NCBI RefSeq assembly: GCF_014899185.1
Contig: NZ_CP045201.1
Location: forward strand, 2,953,501-3,017,500
Source: Pseudooceanicola spongiae
GTDB taxonomy: Bacteria; Pseudomonadota; Alphaproteobacteria; Rhodobacterales; Rhodobacteraceae
Reading direction: 5' to 3'
DNA: 64,000 nt
Below are positions 35,217 through 45,802 of this stretch, one piece after another. Below the pieces are notes generated by a model. The model was given only the letters and a program-made list of their open reading frames with translations. It made no database searches and was not told where the DNA came from. The position numbers and the translations under genes are program-made. Each line of letters begins with the position of its first letter. The first letter of the stretch is position 1.

Positions 35217-35798
35217 GTGTCCCACGCAGAAGATCACGAAGGCACCCGGAGGGACTTCCTCTATTACGCCACAGCCGGCGCAGGTGCCGTCGCCGCCGGT
35301 GCCGCCGTCTGGCCACTGGTCAATCAAATGAACCCCTCGGCAGATGTTCAGGCCCTGTCTTCGATCCGGGTTGATGTCTCTGGTGTCCAAACCGGAACAC
35401 AACTCACGGTAAAATGGCGCGGCAAGCCGGTGTTTATCCGCCGCCGCACCCAGGAAGAGGTCGACATGGCCAAAGAGGTCGATACAGCGACCTTGCCTGA
35501 TTCGAATGCCCGCAACGCCAACCTTGGCGACACCGCGATGGCGACCGACCAAAACCGCGCCACGGCCCCCGAGGGTGCCGAAGGTCTGGCCGCCGAAGAA
35601 TGGCTGGTCATGATGGGCGTCTGTACGCACCTGGGTTGTGTGCCTTTGGGCGAATCCGGTGACTTTGGCGGCTGGTTCTGCCCTTGCCACGGGTCGCACT
35701 ACGACACCGCAGGGCGGATCCGCAAAGGTCCGGCACCTGAGAACCTGCCTATTCCGCTGGCCGCCTTCGATGGCGAGTCCGAAATTATTCTGGGCTGA
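35217..35798 (+). CDS. petA: Ubiquinol-cytochrome c reductase Rieske iron-sulfur subunit
   Basis: 193 aa, GTG start (35217) behind GGAG; the frame is open further upstream, but '[18 protein letters not shown]' is the normal family beginning. 'RRDFL' plus the following helix is a Tat-type membrane signal anchor (about 10-35). The 2Fe-2S ligands are in '[10 protein letters not shown]' and '[10 protein letters not shown]'. It is the mobile electron carrier of cytochrome bc1, on the periplasmic face. First gene of the petABC (fbc) operon, 11 bp before petB. Confidence 0.96.
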   Translation: MSHAEDHEGTRRDFLYYATAGAGAVAAGAAVWPLVNQMNPSADVQALSSIRVDVSGVQTGTQLTVKWRGKPVFIRRRTQEEVDMAKEVDTATLPDSNARNANLGDTAMATDQNRATAPEGAEGLAAEEWLVMMGVCTHLGCVPLGESGDFGGWFCPCHGSHYDTAGRIRKGPAPENLPIPLAAFDGESEIILG

Positions 35799-35809
35799 GG
35801 GAGGACATC

Positions 35810-37132
35810 ATGGCCGGAATTCCGCACGACCATTACGAACCCAAGAGCGGACCTGAAAAGTGGGTGCATTCGCGCCTGCCGATTATCGGTCTTCTCTACG
35901 ACACCATCATGATCCCCACGCCCAAGAACCTGAACTGGATGTGGATCTGGGGCATCATCCTGACCTTCTGCCTGGCGATGCAGATCGTCACCGGCATCGT
36001 GCTGGTCATGCATTACACGCCGCATGTCGACATGGCCTTTGCCAGCGTCGAACACATCATGCGCGACGTGAATGGCGGCTTCATGCTGCGCTATCTGCAT
36101 GCCAACGGCGCCTCACTGTTCTTCCTCGCCGTCTATCTGCATATCTTCCGCGGCCTCTACTACGGCTCCTACAAGGCCCCGCGTGAGATCACTTGGATCG
36201 TCGGCATGATCATCTATCTGCTGATGATGGCGACCGGCTTCATGGGCTATGTTCTGCCTTGGGGTCAGATGTCCTTCTGGGGCGCGACCGTGATCACCGG
36301 CCTGTTCGGGGCGATCCCGTGGATCGGTGAATCGCTGCAGACTTGGCTGCTGGGCGGACCGGCTGTCGACAATGCCACGCTGAACCGCTTCTTCAGCCTG
36401 CACTACCTGCTGCCCTTTGTGATTGCCGGCCTTGTCGCCGTGCACATCTGGGCCTTCCACTCGACCGGCAACAACAACCCCACCGGTGTCGAGGTGCGTC
36501 GCACCAGCAAGGAAGACGCGGCCAAGGACACTCTGCCCTTCTGGCCCTACTTCGTGCTGAAGGATCTGTTCGCGCTGGCGGTCATCCTCGCGGTGTTCTT
36601 TGCCATCGTCGGCTTCATGCCGAACTACCTCGGCCACCCCGACAACTACATCGAGGCGAACCCGCTCGCGACCCCCGCACATATTGTGCCGGAATGGTAC
36701 TTCCTGCCGTTCTACGCGATCCTGCGCGCCTTCACCGCCGATGTCTGGCTGGTTCAGTTCCTGCATTGGTTGACCGGTGGGATCGTCGACGCCAAGTTCT
36801 TCGGCGTCCTGGCGATGTTCGGCGCCATCGCAGTCATGGCCTTGGTGCCTTGGCTCGATACCAGCCGCACCCGCTCGGGCCGTTACCGCCCGATGTTCAA
36901 GTGGTGGTTCGCCCTGCTGGCACTGGATTTCGTCATCCTGATGTGGGTCGGCGCGCAAACTCCGACCAACCTGACCGGCTGGATCTCACTGATCGCGGCA
37001 GCCTACTGGTTCGGCTATTTCCTGGTGATCCTGCCCCTGCTCGGCGTGATCGAAAAACCGACCACCCCGCCCGCGACCATCGAAGACGACTTCGAGGCGC
37101 ATTACGGCGGCAAGAGCCACCCGGCTGAATAA
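35810..37132 (+). CDS. petB: Cytochrome b subunit of the bc1 complex
   Basis: A 440-aa integral membrane protein with eight transmembrane helices, carrying hemes bL and bH on paired histidines in helices 2 and 4 ('[26 protein letters not shown]', '[24 protein letters not shown]'). The quinol-oxidation loop has the '[16 protein letters not shown]' PEWY motif. Length 440 aa is typical of alphaproteobacterial cytochrome b, which is longer than mitochondrial. Central to the proton-motive Q cycle. Confidence 0.97.
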   Translation: MAGIPHDHYEPKSGPEKWVHSRLPIIGLLYDTIMIPTPKNLNWMWIWGIILTFCLAMQIVTGIVLVMHYTPHVDMAFASVEHIMRDVNGGFMLRYLHANGASLFFLAVYLHIFRGLYYGSYKAPREITWIVGMIIYLLMMATGFMGYVLPWGQMSFWGATVITGLFGAIPWIGESLQTWLLGGPAVDNATLNRFFSLHYLLPFVIAGLVAVHIWAFHSTGNNNPTGVEVRRTSKEDAAKDTLPFWPYFVLKDLFALAVILAVFFAIVGFMPNYLGHPDNYIEANPLATPAHIVPEWYFLPFYAILRAFTADVWLVQFLHWLTGGIVDAKFFGVLAMFGAIAVMALVPWLDTSRTRSGRYRPMFKWWFALLALDFVILMWVGAQTPTNLTGWISLIAAAYWFGYFLVILPLLGVIEKPTTPPATIEDDFEAHYGGKSHPAE

Positions 37133-37149
37133 GGAAAGGACAGAGACAC

Positions 37150-37944
37150 ATGTTCAGGACACTCTCCCTCTCTGCCCTTGCAGCCCTGGCCTTCACGGCC
37201 GGTGCCGCCACCGCGCAGGAGCATGAAACAGCAGCGATCCACGACGTGGATTTCTCATTCGAAGGGCCGTTTGGTGCCTTTGACGAGAACCAGCTGCAGC
37301 GCGGCCTCAAGGTCTACACCGAGGTCTGCTCGGCCTGCCACGGCCTGCGTTATGTGCCGATCCGCACGCTGGGCGACGATGGTGGCCCGGGTCTTCCCGA
37401 AGATCAGGTACGCGCATTCTCTGGCCGTTTCGAAGTCTTCGACGCGGCGCTGGATGACATGCGTCAGGCAACGCCGAACGACCACTTCCCCGGCTCCGCC
37501 CTCTCGAACGCGCCTGACCTCAGCCTGATGGCCAAATCCCGCGCGGCCTTCCACGGCCCCGCGGGCACGGGCATCAACCAGTTGCTGAAGGGCATCGGCG
37601 GGCCGGAATATATCACCGCTATTCTGACCAGCTACACGGGTGAAACCCGTGAGCAGGCCGGTGTGACCTATTACGAAAACACCGCCTTCTCGACCGGCTG
37701 GATCGCCATGCCCCCGCCGCTGGCCGGTGAAGATCTGGAATTCGATGATGGTCATTCCAACGAGCTGCACCATGAAGCCGAGGACGTCGCCGCCTTCCTG
37801 ATGTGGGCCGCGGAGCCAAAAATGATGGCGCGCAAACATGCTGGCCTTGTCGCCGTAATTTTCCTCGTGCTGCTGTCGGTGCTGTTGTACCTCACGAACA
37901 AGCGGATCTGGAAACCAGTCAAATACAAGACCAAGTCGGTCTGA
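37150..37944 (+). CDS. petC: Cytochrome c1
   Basis: 264 aa with a signal peptide (1-22), the c-type heme site '[13 protein letters not shown]' (CxxCH), '[12 protein letters not shown]' (likely Met ligand region), and a C-terminal membrane anchor ('[20 protein letters not shown]'). It accepts electrons from the Rieske protein in the periplasm. 17 bp after petB; a strong terminator closes the operon. Confidence 0.96.
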   Translation: MFRTLSLSALAALAFTAGAATAQEHETAAIHDVDFSFEGPFGAFDENQLQRGLKVYTEVCSACHGLRYVPIRTLGDDGGPGLPEDQVRAFSGRFEVFDAALDDMRQATPNDHFPGSALSNAPDLSLMAKSRAAFHGPAGTGINQLLKGIGGPEYITAILTSYTGETREQAGVTYYENTAFSTGWIAMPPPLAGEDLEFDDGHSNELHHEAEDVAAFLMWAAEPKMMARKHAGLVAVIFLVLLSVLLYLTNKRIWKPVKYKTKSV

Positions 37945-37969
37945 TTTGAGATCCACAAAATAATTTCCA

Positions 37970-38002
37970 CCCCCGACAGATCACTCTGCCGGGGGTTTTC
38001 TT
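37970..38002 (+). terminator. Rho-independent terminator of petABC
   Basis: CCCCCGACAGA and TCTGCCGGGGG form an 11-bp stem with one mismatch and a 4-nt loop, followed by TTTTCTTTT. It lies 26 bp past the petC stop. Confidence 0.92.
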
Positions 38003-38016
38003 TTGGCTGGGACAGA

Positions 38017-38143
38017 GGGGGCGCTGCCCCCGCCAGCTTTGCTGTCTCCCCCGAAGTATTTTTGGCAAGATGAAAGAGCGCCCTGCTCCCCGTCATCTTG
38101 CTCAAAATACTTCGGGGGAGCCGCAGGCGGGGGCAGCGCCCCC
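38017..38143. repeat. Composite palindromic element between petC and pbpC
   Basis: The left arm (38017-38073) and the right arm (38093-38143) are largely inverted copies. GGGGGCGCTGCCCCCGCC opens the left arm and GGCGGGGGCAGCGCCCCC closes the right. CCCCCGAAGTATTTTTGGC and its mirror lie inside. Each arm end is itself a hairpin. Related sequence occurs at 32726. I take it as a Rhodobacteraceae palindromic repeat; it also fills the pbpC 3' flank. Confidence 0.75.
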
Positions 38144-38153
38144 ACTCTCACCG

Positions 38154-40196
38154 TTAGTCGAGGCGTACGACGACCCGGGCCGAGCGGCCCTTTGAATCGA
38201 TCACCGTTATGTCCGAAAAACCTTTTCCAAGGCCGGGCAACAGGGCATCGCTACGGCGCGTACCGGAAAGCAATGGCGTTCCGTTGACAAGCCAGGTGAA
38301 GGGCGGCTGGCCTTGGCGAACACGCACCGGCAGCCCCTCGACCGTCATGTCGAGCTCAGCGCCATCTGGCGGGAAGGCCATTTCCGGTGCATCCCGATCT
38401 GGCGCGAGGCCCTGGCTGCGTCGGGTGAAGTGGCGCAGCGGCTGCGGAAGTGTCGAGGCATCGGCGAGCAAGGTTTCGGGTGGTGGGGATGATTGCGGTG
38501 CCAGGATGGGTTTCAAACGCTGGAAGGCCTCGAACAAAACGGGCGCGGCTGTATCGCCGCCAAAGGCGCCCGGCACCGGAGTGCCATCGGGCCGGCCGAC
38601 CCAGACGCCGATGACATGCGCACCGTCAAAGCCGATCGCCCATGCATCACGATGGCCATAGGAGGTGCCAGTCTTATACGCTAGGCGGTTTAGCGGCGCA
38701 CCCGGCGGCGGCGCGAGGCCCGAGAGGATATGTCCCACTTGCCAAGCTGCGGCAGGTGCCGTGATGTGACTGCCCCTGGGGACTGCTTCAGGCCGCCAGT
38801 GCAGGGGTTGCGCACGCCCTCCATTGGCAAGACCTGCATAAAGCTGCACCAGATCCTGCAGCGTCATGCCCAGACCACCAAGGGCGATGGCAAGCCCGGC
38901 GTGGCCTCCAGGTAAAGCCGGGGTCACCCCTGACCGTCTGAGGGCAGCCATGACTTTGGCGGGGCCGAGGGCTTCGGTCAGCAGGACAGCGGGGAGGTTC
39001 AGGGACATTTGCAGCGCATCCGTCACCCGTACGGGTCCGCGGAATATGCCGTCGAAGTTGCCCGGCTGATAGCCGTTGAAATCCGTCGGCCTGTCGTCGA
39101 TCAGGGTTTCCGGGTGTGCCAGCCCTTGGTCGAAAGCCAGTGCATAGATCAGCGGCTTGAGGGTTGAACCGGGTGAGCGGAGGGCCTGGGTCATGTCGAC
39201 AAACCCTTCGCCCGCTTCAGAAAATCCGCGTGAGCCGACGGATGCGAGGATGCGGCCGTCGCGGTGATCGGCCACCAGAATGGCCAGAGACAGTTCTGAT
39301 CGCTGGCCGCGTAGGGCGGTTGCGGCGAGGGATTCGAGCGAGGCTTGCAGCGGCACCTCAATCGTCAGGTTCTGGCGGGCAAGGTCGGGACGCTCGGCGA
39401 GGGCACGGTCTGTAAGGTGCGGTGCGAGCGCCGGGAAGGGGCGGCGGCGTGTCGGTATCGCGTCGGTTTTTGCAGCCCTCGCAGTGTCGCTCGTGATCAC
39501 GCCGTCCTGCGCCATGCGGTCGAGCACTCGGTTGCGGGCGGCCTCGGCGGCCAACGGGGCTCGGTCGGGGCGGCGGAGTTCCGGGGATTGCGGCAAGGCC
39601 ACAAGCAACGCCGCTTCGGCGGGGGTGAGCCGTGTCGGCTCCTTGCCGAAATAGGCCAGCGTGGCGGCGCGCAGACCTTCGATATTGCCGCCCATCGGCG
39701 CGAGGGTCAGGTAGAGGTCGAGGATCTGCGCCTTGGAGAGCTGACGCTCCAGCGCCAGCGCGACGCGGGTCTGACGTAGTTTGCCGGACCAGCGGCCGGT
39801 GCTGCCCCCCTCCAGCAGGCGCGCGACCTGCATCGTCAGGGTCGAGCCGCCGGAGACGACGCGGCCTTTGGTGACGATCTGCCAGAGGGCGCGACCCACG
39901 GCGCGGGGGTCGACTCCGGCGTGGGTGGCAAAGCGGCGGTCCTCATAATCGACCAGCATCGCGAGGTAGAGCGGATCGGCGGGGCCGGGCATCGCCAGCC
40001 GCCAGCGCCCGTCATCGACCATGTAAGCGCGCAGCAGGCTGCCATCGGCGGCGCGCATTTCAACCGCCGTTGCGGGGTGCAACGGCGGCAGCTCTGTCGC
40101 GTCGATCCATCTGTCGGCTGCATCGCGCCCTGCGGCCAGCGCCAGAAGGGCGGCGACCGACAGGGCGAGCAATGCGCCGCGCCGGTCGCGAGTCAC
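38154..40196 (-). CDS. pbpC: Penicillin-binding protein 1C
   Basis: 680 aa: an N-terminal signal anchor (about 5-22), then GT51 transglycosylase ('DYEDRRFATHAGVDPRAVGRA', 'GGSTLTMQVARLLE', about 85-250). A transpeptidase domain (about 300-560) has the SxxK serine in 'RSPGSTLKPLIYALAFDQG' and 'YKTGTSYGHRD' (KTG). A C-terminal BiPBP_C domain (about 590-680) follows. It polymerises and crosslinks peptidoglycan from the inner membrane. The start is GTG 40194-40196, overlapping the alpha-2-macroglobulin stop (GTGA), so it is co-translated with that gene, the known yfhM-pbpC pairing. Confidence 0.95.
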   Translation of the reverse strand: MTRDRRGALLALSVAALLALAAGRDAADRWIDATELPPLHPATAVEMRAADGSLLRAYMVDDGRWRLAMPGPADPLYLAMLVDYEDRRFATHAGVDPRAVGRALWQIVTKGRVVSGGSTLTMQVARLLEGGSTGRWSGKLRQTRVALALERQLSKAQILDLYLTLAPMGGNIEGLRAATLAYFGKEPTRLTPAEAALLVALPQSPELRRPDRAPLAAEAARNRVLDRMAQDGVITSDTARAAKTDAIPTRRRPFPALAPHLTDRALAERPDLARQNLTIEVPLQASLESLAATALRGQRSELSLAILVADHRDGRILASVGSRGFSEAGEGFVDMTQALRSPGSTLKPLIYALAFDQGLAHPETLIDDRPTDFNGYQPGNFDGIFRGPVRVTDALQMSLNLPAVLLTEALGPAKVMAALRRSGVTPALPGGHAGLAIALGGLGMTLQDLVQLYAGLANGGRAQPLHWRPEAVPRGSHITAPAAAWQVGHILSGLAPPPGAPLNRLAYKTGTSYGHRDAWAIGFDGAHVIGVWVGRPDGTPVPGAFGGDTAAPVLFEAFQRLKPILAPQSSPPPETLLADASTLPQPLRHFTRRSQGLAPDRDAPEMAFPPDGAELDMTVEGLPVRVRQGQPPFTWLVNGTPLLSGTRRSDALLPGLGKGFSDITVIDSKGRSARVVVRLD

Positions 40197-43100
40197 TTAG
40201 TGACCGTGACGCGGCCCTCGAAAGTGCGGGCGCGGTAGCGGGGGCGGTACATATCTTCGACCGAGGCCGCCGGGTGCAGGTAGTCGCCCGGCGTCACCGC
40301 GCGCACCACATAGGCCAGCGTGAAGGGGTCGGCCGAGCGCCAGTCGAGCGCGGCGAGGAAGCGGTCGCTGCGGAACTCGCTCATCTCAGGTGTGGTGGTT
40401 TTCAGCCAGTCAAAGGCGGCGATGTCGCCGGAGGAGAGCAGGCGCGGGTTGTCGATCTCAAACCCCGCGGGCAGCGGATCGCTGACCATCAGGCGTGCGC
40501 CGGTCTCGGCAAAGGGCCTGACCTTGATGACCGTCACAAGGCGGTCGCCGGAGTGCAGGCCGGAGGGGTCGGCCTCCTCCCCTTCAAGCGTGTAGTAGCT
40601 GCGAGTGATGGAATAGCCCTCGCCGCCCGACATGACCGGACCGTCGGGGATGCCGAGGGTGGTCAGGGTCAGGTCAGTCGCCGTAGTGCTGGTGTTGGTG
40701 ACCGTCACGGGCTGCATCGCGTCCCCCTGCAAGACGCGGACCATGGGACCTTGCGACGGCGCGCCGTTGACCGAGAGGCCCGCGACGGAGGCGTCCGAGA
40801 CCAGCGATTTCGCGGCGAGCAGGGTCCAGGCGCTTTCCTGGGTGGAGCGGGGAGTGTCGACCGCCTCAATCTGAGAGATCAGGGTGGCGCGGTCGAGCGC
40901 GTTGCTGCCCGCCTCTGCCGCCAGAGTGAGGACGGCAGCGGCGTCGCGCAGGTGGGTGCCGAAGTCGGCGCGCAGGGTCTGCGGTTCGGGGCCGCTGAGG
41001 TCCGTCCGCAGCAGAGTGCCCGCGCGGGTGAACATGGCGTCGGCGCGGGTCGGATCGCCGTAGGCGGCCAGCGCGGCGCCGATCTGGGCCATCGCCAGAG
41101 GGGTGGCGAAATCGCCGCCCTTGGTGTCGGCGTAATAGCGCAGGTCGCCCATCTGGGCCTCGCCTTCGCGGGCCAGCACGAGCAGTTGATAGGCCAGCGC
41201 CTCGCCCCCGTCATTCTCGTCACGGGTGAAATCGGGGGCGTAGTTCACTTGGTTGCGCAGGTTGTTCAGGGCGCGGCGGAAGGCGAGGTCCGGCACGGGG
41301 ATGCCGCCCGCGCGGGCGCGCGACAGGAAATCGGTGACATAGGCGTCGAGCCAGCCGCCGCCCGTCGTGTCGGACCAGAGGTTGAACGCCCCGTTGCTCT
41401 GCTGGCGGGCGAGGATCTGGTCCACGGCCTGTGACAGGCGCTGATCGACCTGCGCCTGTGGGACAAGGCCCATCACATCGGCGATGGAGGAGAGGTAGAG
41501 CAGCGGCATCGCCTGAGAGGTCACCTGTTCGGTACAACCATAGGGATAGCGGCTGAGCTGGGCCAGCAGGCCGGGCACGTCGAGCTGGGCAAGTGGCCCG
41601 GCAGAGAGCGTGGCCGAGGCGGTGTCGACGTGGAAGCCGTCAAAGGCGTCGGCGTTCAGGGTGATGGTCGCACCGGGGGCCAGCGGGAAGCGCCGGGTCT
41701 GGGCGATCTGCGGCGTGTTGCGGCGCACCGGCAGGGTCAGCGTCTGGCTGAGGGTGCGGCCATCGGGCGTGGTCAGCGTGATCTGCAGGGTGTCATCACC
41801 CGCCTCTTGGGCAAGGATCGGCACCGAGAGGGTGACTTTTTGCTGGGCGTCCAGAGTTACCTCGGTCGGGACATCCCCCAGACCGAGGCCATCGGCACTG
41901 ACCTTGAGGCCCATCACGCCGGTCGGACCGGTGGCATGGGTGATCTCAAGCAGCATCCGCGACTGGTCGCCGGGGGCGAGGTAGCGCGGCAATGAGGCGG
42001 TGACGACGACGGGATCGCGCACCAGCACGTCGGCTTGGGCCGAGCCAACGCCGGTCTCGCTCCACCCCAGGGCCATCAGGCGGACGGTGCCGTTGAAGGC
42101 GGGGATGTCAAAGCTGGTCTGCGCCGTGCCATCCGCGCCGACAGTGACGGGGCCGGAGAAGAAGGCAACGAGATCCTGATCGGGCGGCGGGCTGTCCATG
42201 GCGGCGCGGTTGCTGACATCACCGCCAGAGCGGACGCGGCCCATTTCGCCCTGCAACCCGTCGATCAGGCGACCGTAGACATCGCGCAGCTCGACCCCGA
42301 GGCGGCGCTGACCGAAGTAATAGGCCTGCGGGTCGGGGGTCTCGAATCCGGTGAGGTTGAGGATGCCGAGGTCGACAGCGGCAAGGGTGACGTATCCGGT
42401 ATCGCCCGCGCTGAGGCCGTCGAGATGCACCGTCGCGGCAAGCGGGCCGCGCGGGTCGGAGGCCTCGGGCGCGTCGATTTTCACCGACAGAGCCTTGGCG
42501 CCGGGATCAACGGGCGCGTAGTCGAGGCCGAGGGCGCGCGCGGGGTTGTGGCCGGCGGCGATGTCCATCGGGCGCAGGACCGTGGCGGTGACATAGGCGC
42601 CCGCGCCCCAGGCGTCGGTCACGGGCAGGTCGACGAGGTTTTCACCCTCCGACACCTCGACAATCTTCATGTCGATCAAGTGGTTGGAGAGGACCGAGAT
42701 CAGCGCCGTGCCCGCGTAGCGCGGCACCAGGCGCAGCGTCGCCGTGTCCCCGATGGCGAAGCGATCGGCGGTCAGCGACACGTCGAGCATGTCGGGTGTC
42801 GTTGTCGCGTCGGCGGGCACGTACCAGCCCGCGTAGACCTCCATGCTGGCGGTCGAGCGGGGACTGTCCGCGCTCTCCACCACGATCTCGTAGCGGCCCC
42901 AATCTACGGGGGCCGAGACGGTGACAGGATCGGTGCCGAGGGTAACGTCGCCTTCGGTGACGGGGCTGCGGGTGGTAAAGCTCTCCCACTTCCAGTCACC
43001 GTACTGGCGATACCATTGGTAGCGCGTGGTGACGCGGTTGATGGTGTAGTGGACGGGCATTGCCGTGCGGGTCAGCGTGGCGTCCAGCGCGATGAGGTCG

Positions 43101-45646
43101 AAGCTGGCCTCGCCACCCTGCGGGACAACGCCATCCGCAACCGACCGGACTGCGATCATCGGATCGGCGGGGGTCATGACGCGGGCGATGCGACGCTCAA
43201 CCGGGCGACCGGAGCCTTCCTGCACGCGCAGGGTGGCCGTCATCTCGACCGGAGCGGCGACGTCGGGGTCGTAGCTGGTAAAGGAGAGGGTGGTCGCGGT
43301 CTTGCCCTCGGCATCCGTCGCGTCGAGCGAAAAATAGTCGCGCGTGGTATCGCCTTGGGCGTCATAGAGACCGAAGTGATAGCCGGGGAATCCCTCCAGC
43401 GTATCAAGCGGACGCAGGGCGTAGTCACCTGAGGCCGAGAGGTCGGCTGCGGGGGCGCCGAAGAGATAGCGCGCCTCGATCGCGAGGGTCTGGGGGCTGG
43501 CAAGGGGCAGCGGGGCGTCTGGCAGGCTCAGGCTGAAATCCAGACGCTCGGGCAGGAAATCCTCGACCAGGACGGTGTCGGAGGCCAGAGCGGGGGCGTC
43601 GAGGTCGGACTTCACTTCGATCCGCCAGGTCCCGCGCGGGACGCTGGGCCCGACAGGGAAGGCGAAGACATGGCCACCGGCCTGACCCTTGGCCGAGGTC
43701 TGGCGGGCGTATTCCACACCATCGGGCCGCGACAGGATCACGGTGACGGGCAGGCCCCTGATCGCCATCGCCTGTGAATCGCGGCTGAGGGCGGTGATAT
43801 GGATCACCTCGCCCGCGCGATAGGCCCCGCGGTCAGTCGCGAGGAAAACATCGATGGCCGAGGACGGCGCGCGCCCCTCGACACCGCGATCAGACAGGTC
43901 GAAGGCCGGGTCGGTCAGCGACAGAAAGGACAGGTCATCGCCCCTTTGTGCAAGGATCGCCGCCGGAGCCGCGCCGCCCTTGCCGCGCAGCAAGCCTGGG
44001 GCAAAGCTGGCAAGGCCGGTGTCGTCTGTGGTGGCGGTGGCCAGCACCTCGTTGGCATTCGACAGCAGGCTGAGCGTCACACCGGGGCGGGCACCGGCAT
44101 CGGAGAGACCGCGCACCACCGCCGTAAGACCATCGGTGCCCTGCATGGTGCTGAGGCCCAGATCGGTCAACACGAACCACTGGGTTGCGGCAGGCGTATC
44201 ATAGGGATCGGCGCCGGGAACACTGGCGCGCAGGGTGTAGACGCCGGGCGCCTGCCCCGCCAGAGCCTCGCCCATCGGCAGTCGAGAGGTGATGGTCTGG
44301 TTGCGCTCTGAGCGGACCTCGGCAGTGCCGGACCAGATTTTTTCGGCAATCTGGGTATCGAAATCCTCGACCTCGTAGGCCGAGATATCGCGGCCGAAAT
44401 AGCTGTTCTGCACGGCGCGCACGATATTGCGGTCGGACACCCGCGACAGGGTCAGATCCAGCGCGGCGACGTTGACGGTATCGATCGGCAGGGCGGCATC
44501 CGTGGCCCGCGGCAGCACATAGCCCCGCCCGGGAAAGCGCGCCGAGGGATCGCGGTCGGGGATATAAAATCGCAGGTCGACGTCTTTTTGCAGCACCTCA
44601 CCGCTGCGCGCGGGCAGGCCCTGACGGAAGGTCGCGTTGTAGGTCTCGCCATGTGTGCCGCCAATCAGGCAGATCTGGTTGCCGTCGGCTTCAACCGCCA
44701 TGGCTGGGTCGGGCAGGCGCACGAAAGGGGCATAATCGACACCGGCCAGCGCGAGGGGTTCCGAGAACTCGGCGCAGATGCGTGGCTGGGCGAGGTTGCT
44801 CTCGACCGTGTTGTCAGTGATGCGAAAGCCATAGAGGCCGATGGCCTGATCAAGGTGCGTCTCAATGGCGGGTGTCGGGGTCAGGGTTTGGGCAAGGCGC
44901 AGCGCCGGAATGGCGTCGCGGCCCCGATCCAGTGCGGCAAGCGCATCGGCCATCAGCACCAGTGCGTCGGCAGAGGTCGCGTCCTCCGGGCTGCGCAGAT
45001 AGCCATTGATCGCGGCGGAGAGTGCCTTTGCTGGCAGATCTCCACGGTTGCCAGTGTCTTTGTTGTAAAGCGCGAGCGTATAGGCGGCGAGGCGCGTCCA
45101 GTGCGGCGAGGCGTCGGATTTTCCGGTCGCCGCAGCGATGGCGGCCTGTGCCCCAGCCAGATCACCGTCGCGGGCGCGGGCTGCTGAATCTGCGGCAAGA
45201 TCATCTGCGGAGGCGCTGCTGGGGTGGCTCCAGGGCAAGTCGCGGGCAAAGCTGCGCGCCGCGCCGAGAGTGTCCTCGCCAAGGAAGGAAAGCCGGCGCC
45301 CTGCGTCTTCGCTGCGGGCCTTCACCGCCGGATCGACCGTGATGACCTCAGCCGAGAGCGCCCCGTCAAAGGGTGTCATCCCCGTGACGCTGCCTTTGGG
45401 AAAGCAGGAGTTGTTGCGTGCATTGAAGGTCAGCGCGACGCATTGATCGGTGCTGAGGCAGGCGGCCCGGCAGGCCTCAAGCGAGCTGTCGAAGATCTGC
45501 TGCAGGTCCGTGCCGGAGAAATCCGTGTTGGCGCTGACGACAAAGCGTTTGTCGGCCAGCAGCGGCGCATCTGCCTCCTGCGCGGTTGCGAAAGGGGCGC
45601 ACAGGGTGAGCACCGCGACCAGCGCGGCACCAAGCATTCGGGGCAT
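40193..45646 (-). CDS. yfhM: Bacterial alpha-2-macroglobulin with PAN/Apple domain
   Basis: A very large secreted protein, 1,817 aa from ATG 45644-45646 (signal peptide 'GAALVAVLTLCAPFATAQ'); AGGAG lies 8 nt upstream. A PAN/Apple domain with four cysteines is at about 31-90 ('ACRAACLSTDQCVALTFNARNNSCFPKG'). MG1-type macroglobulin repeats follow; 'YPYGCTEQVTSQAMPLLYL' at about residue 1370 is the thioester site (CxEQ), so this is a thioester-active member. The protein is thought to trap proteases in the periplasm and help PBP1C, whose gene it overlaps. The Apple domain is an additional feature compared with E. coli YfhM. Confidence 0.92.
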   Translation of the reverse strand: MPRMLGAALVAVLTLCAPFATAQEADAPLLADKRFVVSANTDFSGTDLQQIFDSSLEACRAACLSTDQCVALTFNARNNSCFPKGSVTGMTPFDGALSAEVITVDPAVKARSEDAGRRLSFLGEDTLGAARSFARDLPWSHPSSASADDLAADSAARARDGDLAGAQAAIAAATGKSDASPHWTRLAAYTLALYNKDTGNRGDLPAKALSAAINGYLRSPEDATSADALVLMADALAALDRGRDAIPALRLAQTLTPTPAIETHLDQAIGLYGFRITDNTVESNLAQPRICAEFSEPLALAGVDYAPFVRLPDPAMAVEADGNQICLIGGTHGETYNATFRQGLPARSGEVLQKDVDLRFYIPDRDPSARFPGRGYVLPRATDAALPIDTVNVAALDLTLSRVSDRNIVRAVQNSYFGRDISAYEVEDFDTQIAEKIWSGTAEVRSERNQTITSRLPMGEALAGQAPGVYTLRASVPGADPYDTPAATQWFVLTDLGLSTMQGTDGLTAVVRGLSDAGARPGVTLSLLSNANEVLATATTDDTGLASFAPGLLRGKGGAAPAAILAQRGDDLSFLSLTDPAFDLSDRGVEGRAPSSAIDVFLATDRGAYRAGEVIHITALSRDSQAMAIRGLPVTVILSRPDGVEYARQTSAKGQAGGHVFAFPVGPSVPRGTWRIEVKSDLDAPALASDTVLVEDFLPERLDFSLSLPDAPLPLASPQTLAIEARYLFGAPAADLSASGDYALRPLDTLEGFPGYHFGLYDAQGDTTRDYFSLDATDAEGKTATTLSFTSYDPDVAAPVEMTATLRVQEGSGRPVERRIARVMTPADPMIAVRSVADGVVPQGGEASFDLIALDATLTRTAMPVHYTINRVTTRYQWYRQYGDWKWESFTTRSPVTEGDVTLGTDPVTVSAPVDWGRYEIVVESADSPRSTASMEVYAGWYVPADATTTPDMLDVSLTADRFAIGDTATLRLVPRYAGTALISVLSNHLIDMKIVEVSEGENLVDLPVTDAWGAGAYVTATVLRPMDIAAGHNPARALGLDYAPVDPGAKALSVKIDAPEASDPRGPLAATVHLDGLSAGDTGYVTLAAVDLGILNLTGFETPDPQAYYFGQRRLGVELRDVYGRLIDGLQGEMGRVRSGGDVSNRAAMDSPPPDQDLVAFFSGPVTVGADGTAQTSFDIPAFNGTVRLMALGWSETGVGSAQADVLVRDPVVVTASLPRYLAPGDQSRMLLEITHATGPTGVMGLKVSADGLGLGDVPTEVTLDAQQKVTLSVPILAQEAGDDTLQITLTTPDGRTLSQTLTLPVRRNTPQIAQTRRFPLAPGATITLNADAFDGFHVDTASATLSAGPLAQLDVPGLLAQLSRYPYGCTEQVTSQAMPLLYLSSIADVMGLVPQAQVDQRLSQAVDQILARQQSNGAFNLWSDTTGGGWLDAYVTDFLSRARAGGIPVPDLAFRRALNNLRNQVNYAPDFTRDENDGGEALAYQLLVLAREGEAQMGDLRYYADTKGGDFATPLAMAQIGAALAAYGDPTRADAMFTRAGTLLRTDLSGPEPQTLRADFGTHLRDAAAVLTLAAEAGSNALDRATLISQIEAVDTPRSTQESAWTLLAAKSLVSDASVAGLSVNGAPSQGPMVRVLQGDAMQPVTVTNTSTTATDLTLTTLGIPDGPVMSGGEGYSITRSYYTLEGEEADPSGLHSGDRLVTVIKVRPFAETGARLMVSDPLPAGFEIDNPRLLSSGDIAAFDWLKTTTPEMSEFRSDRFLAALDWRSADPFTLAYVVRAVTPGDYLHPAASVEDMYRPRYRARTFEGRVTVTK

Positions 45647-45802
45647 CTGACGTCTCCTGCCTTGACTGCGCACAGGGTCGCACGCGGCCGAAGCCACAGC
45701 AAGTTTTCCTTCTTGCGCCGGGATTTCCTAAACGGATTTTTCATTCAAAACCGAGAGGCTCTGCCTCAGGTCCGCGACAGGGCTGTTACGGAGAAACCCC
45801 GG

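Noticed and set aside
45224..45802. 5' extension of the histidine-kinase frame by 193 codons
   Set aside because: It is antisense to the alpha-2-macroglobulin gene and Arg/Ala-rich; ATG 45803 begins the coiled coil.
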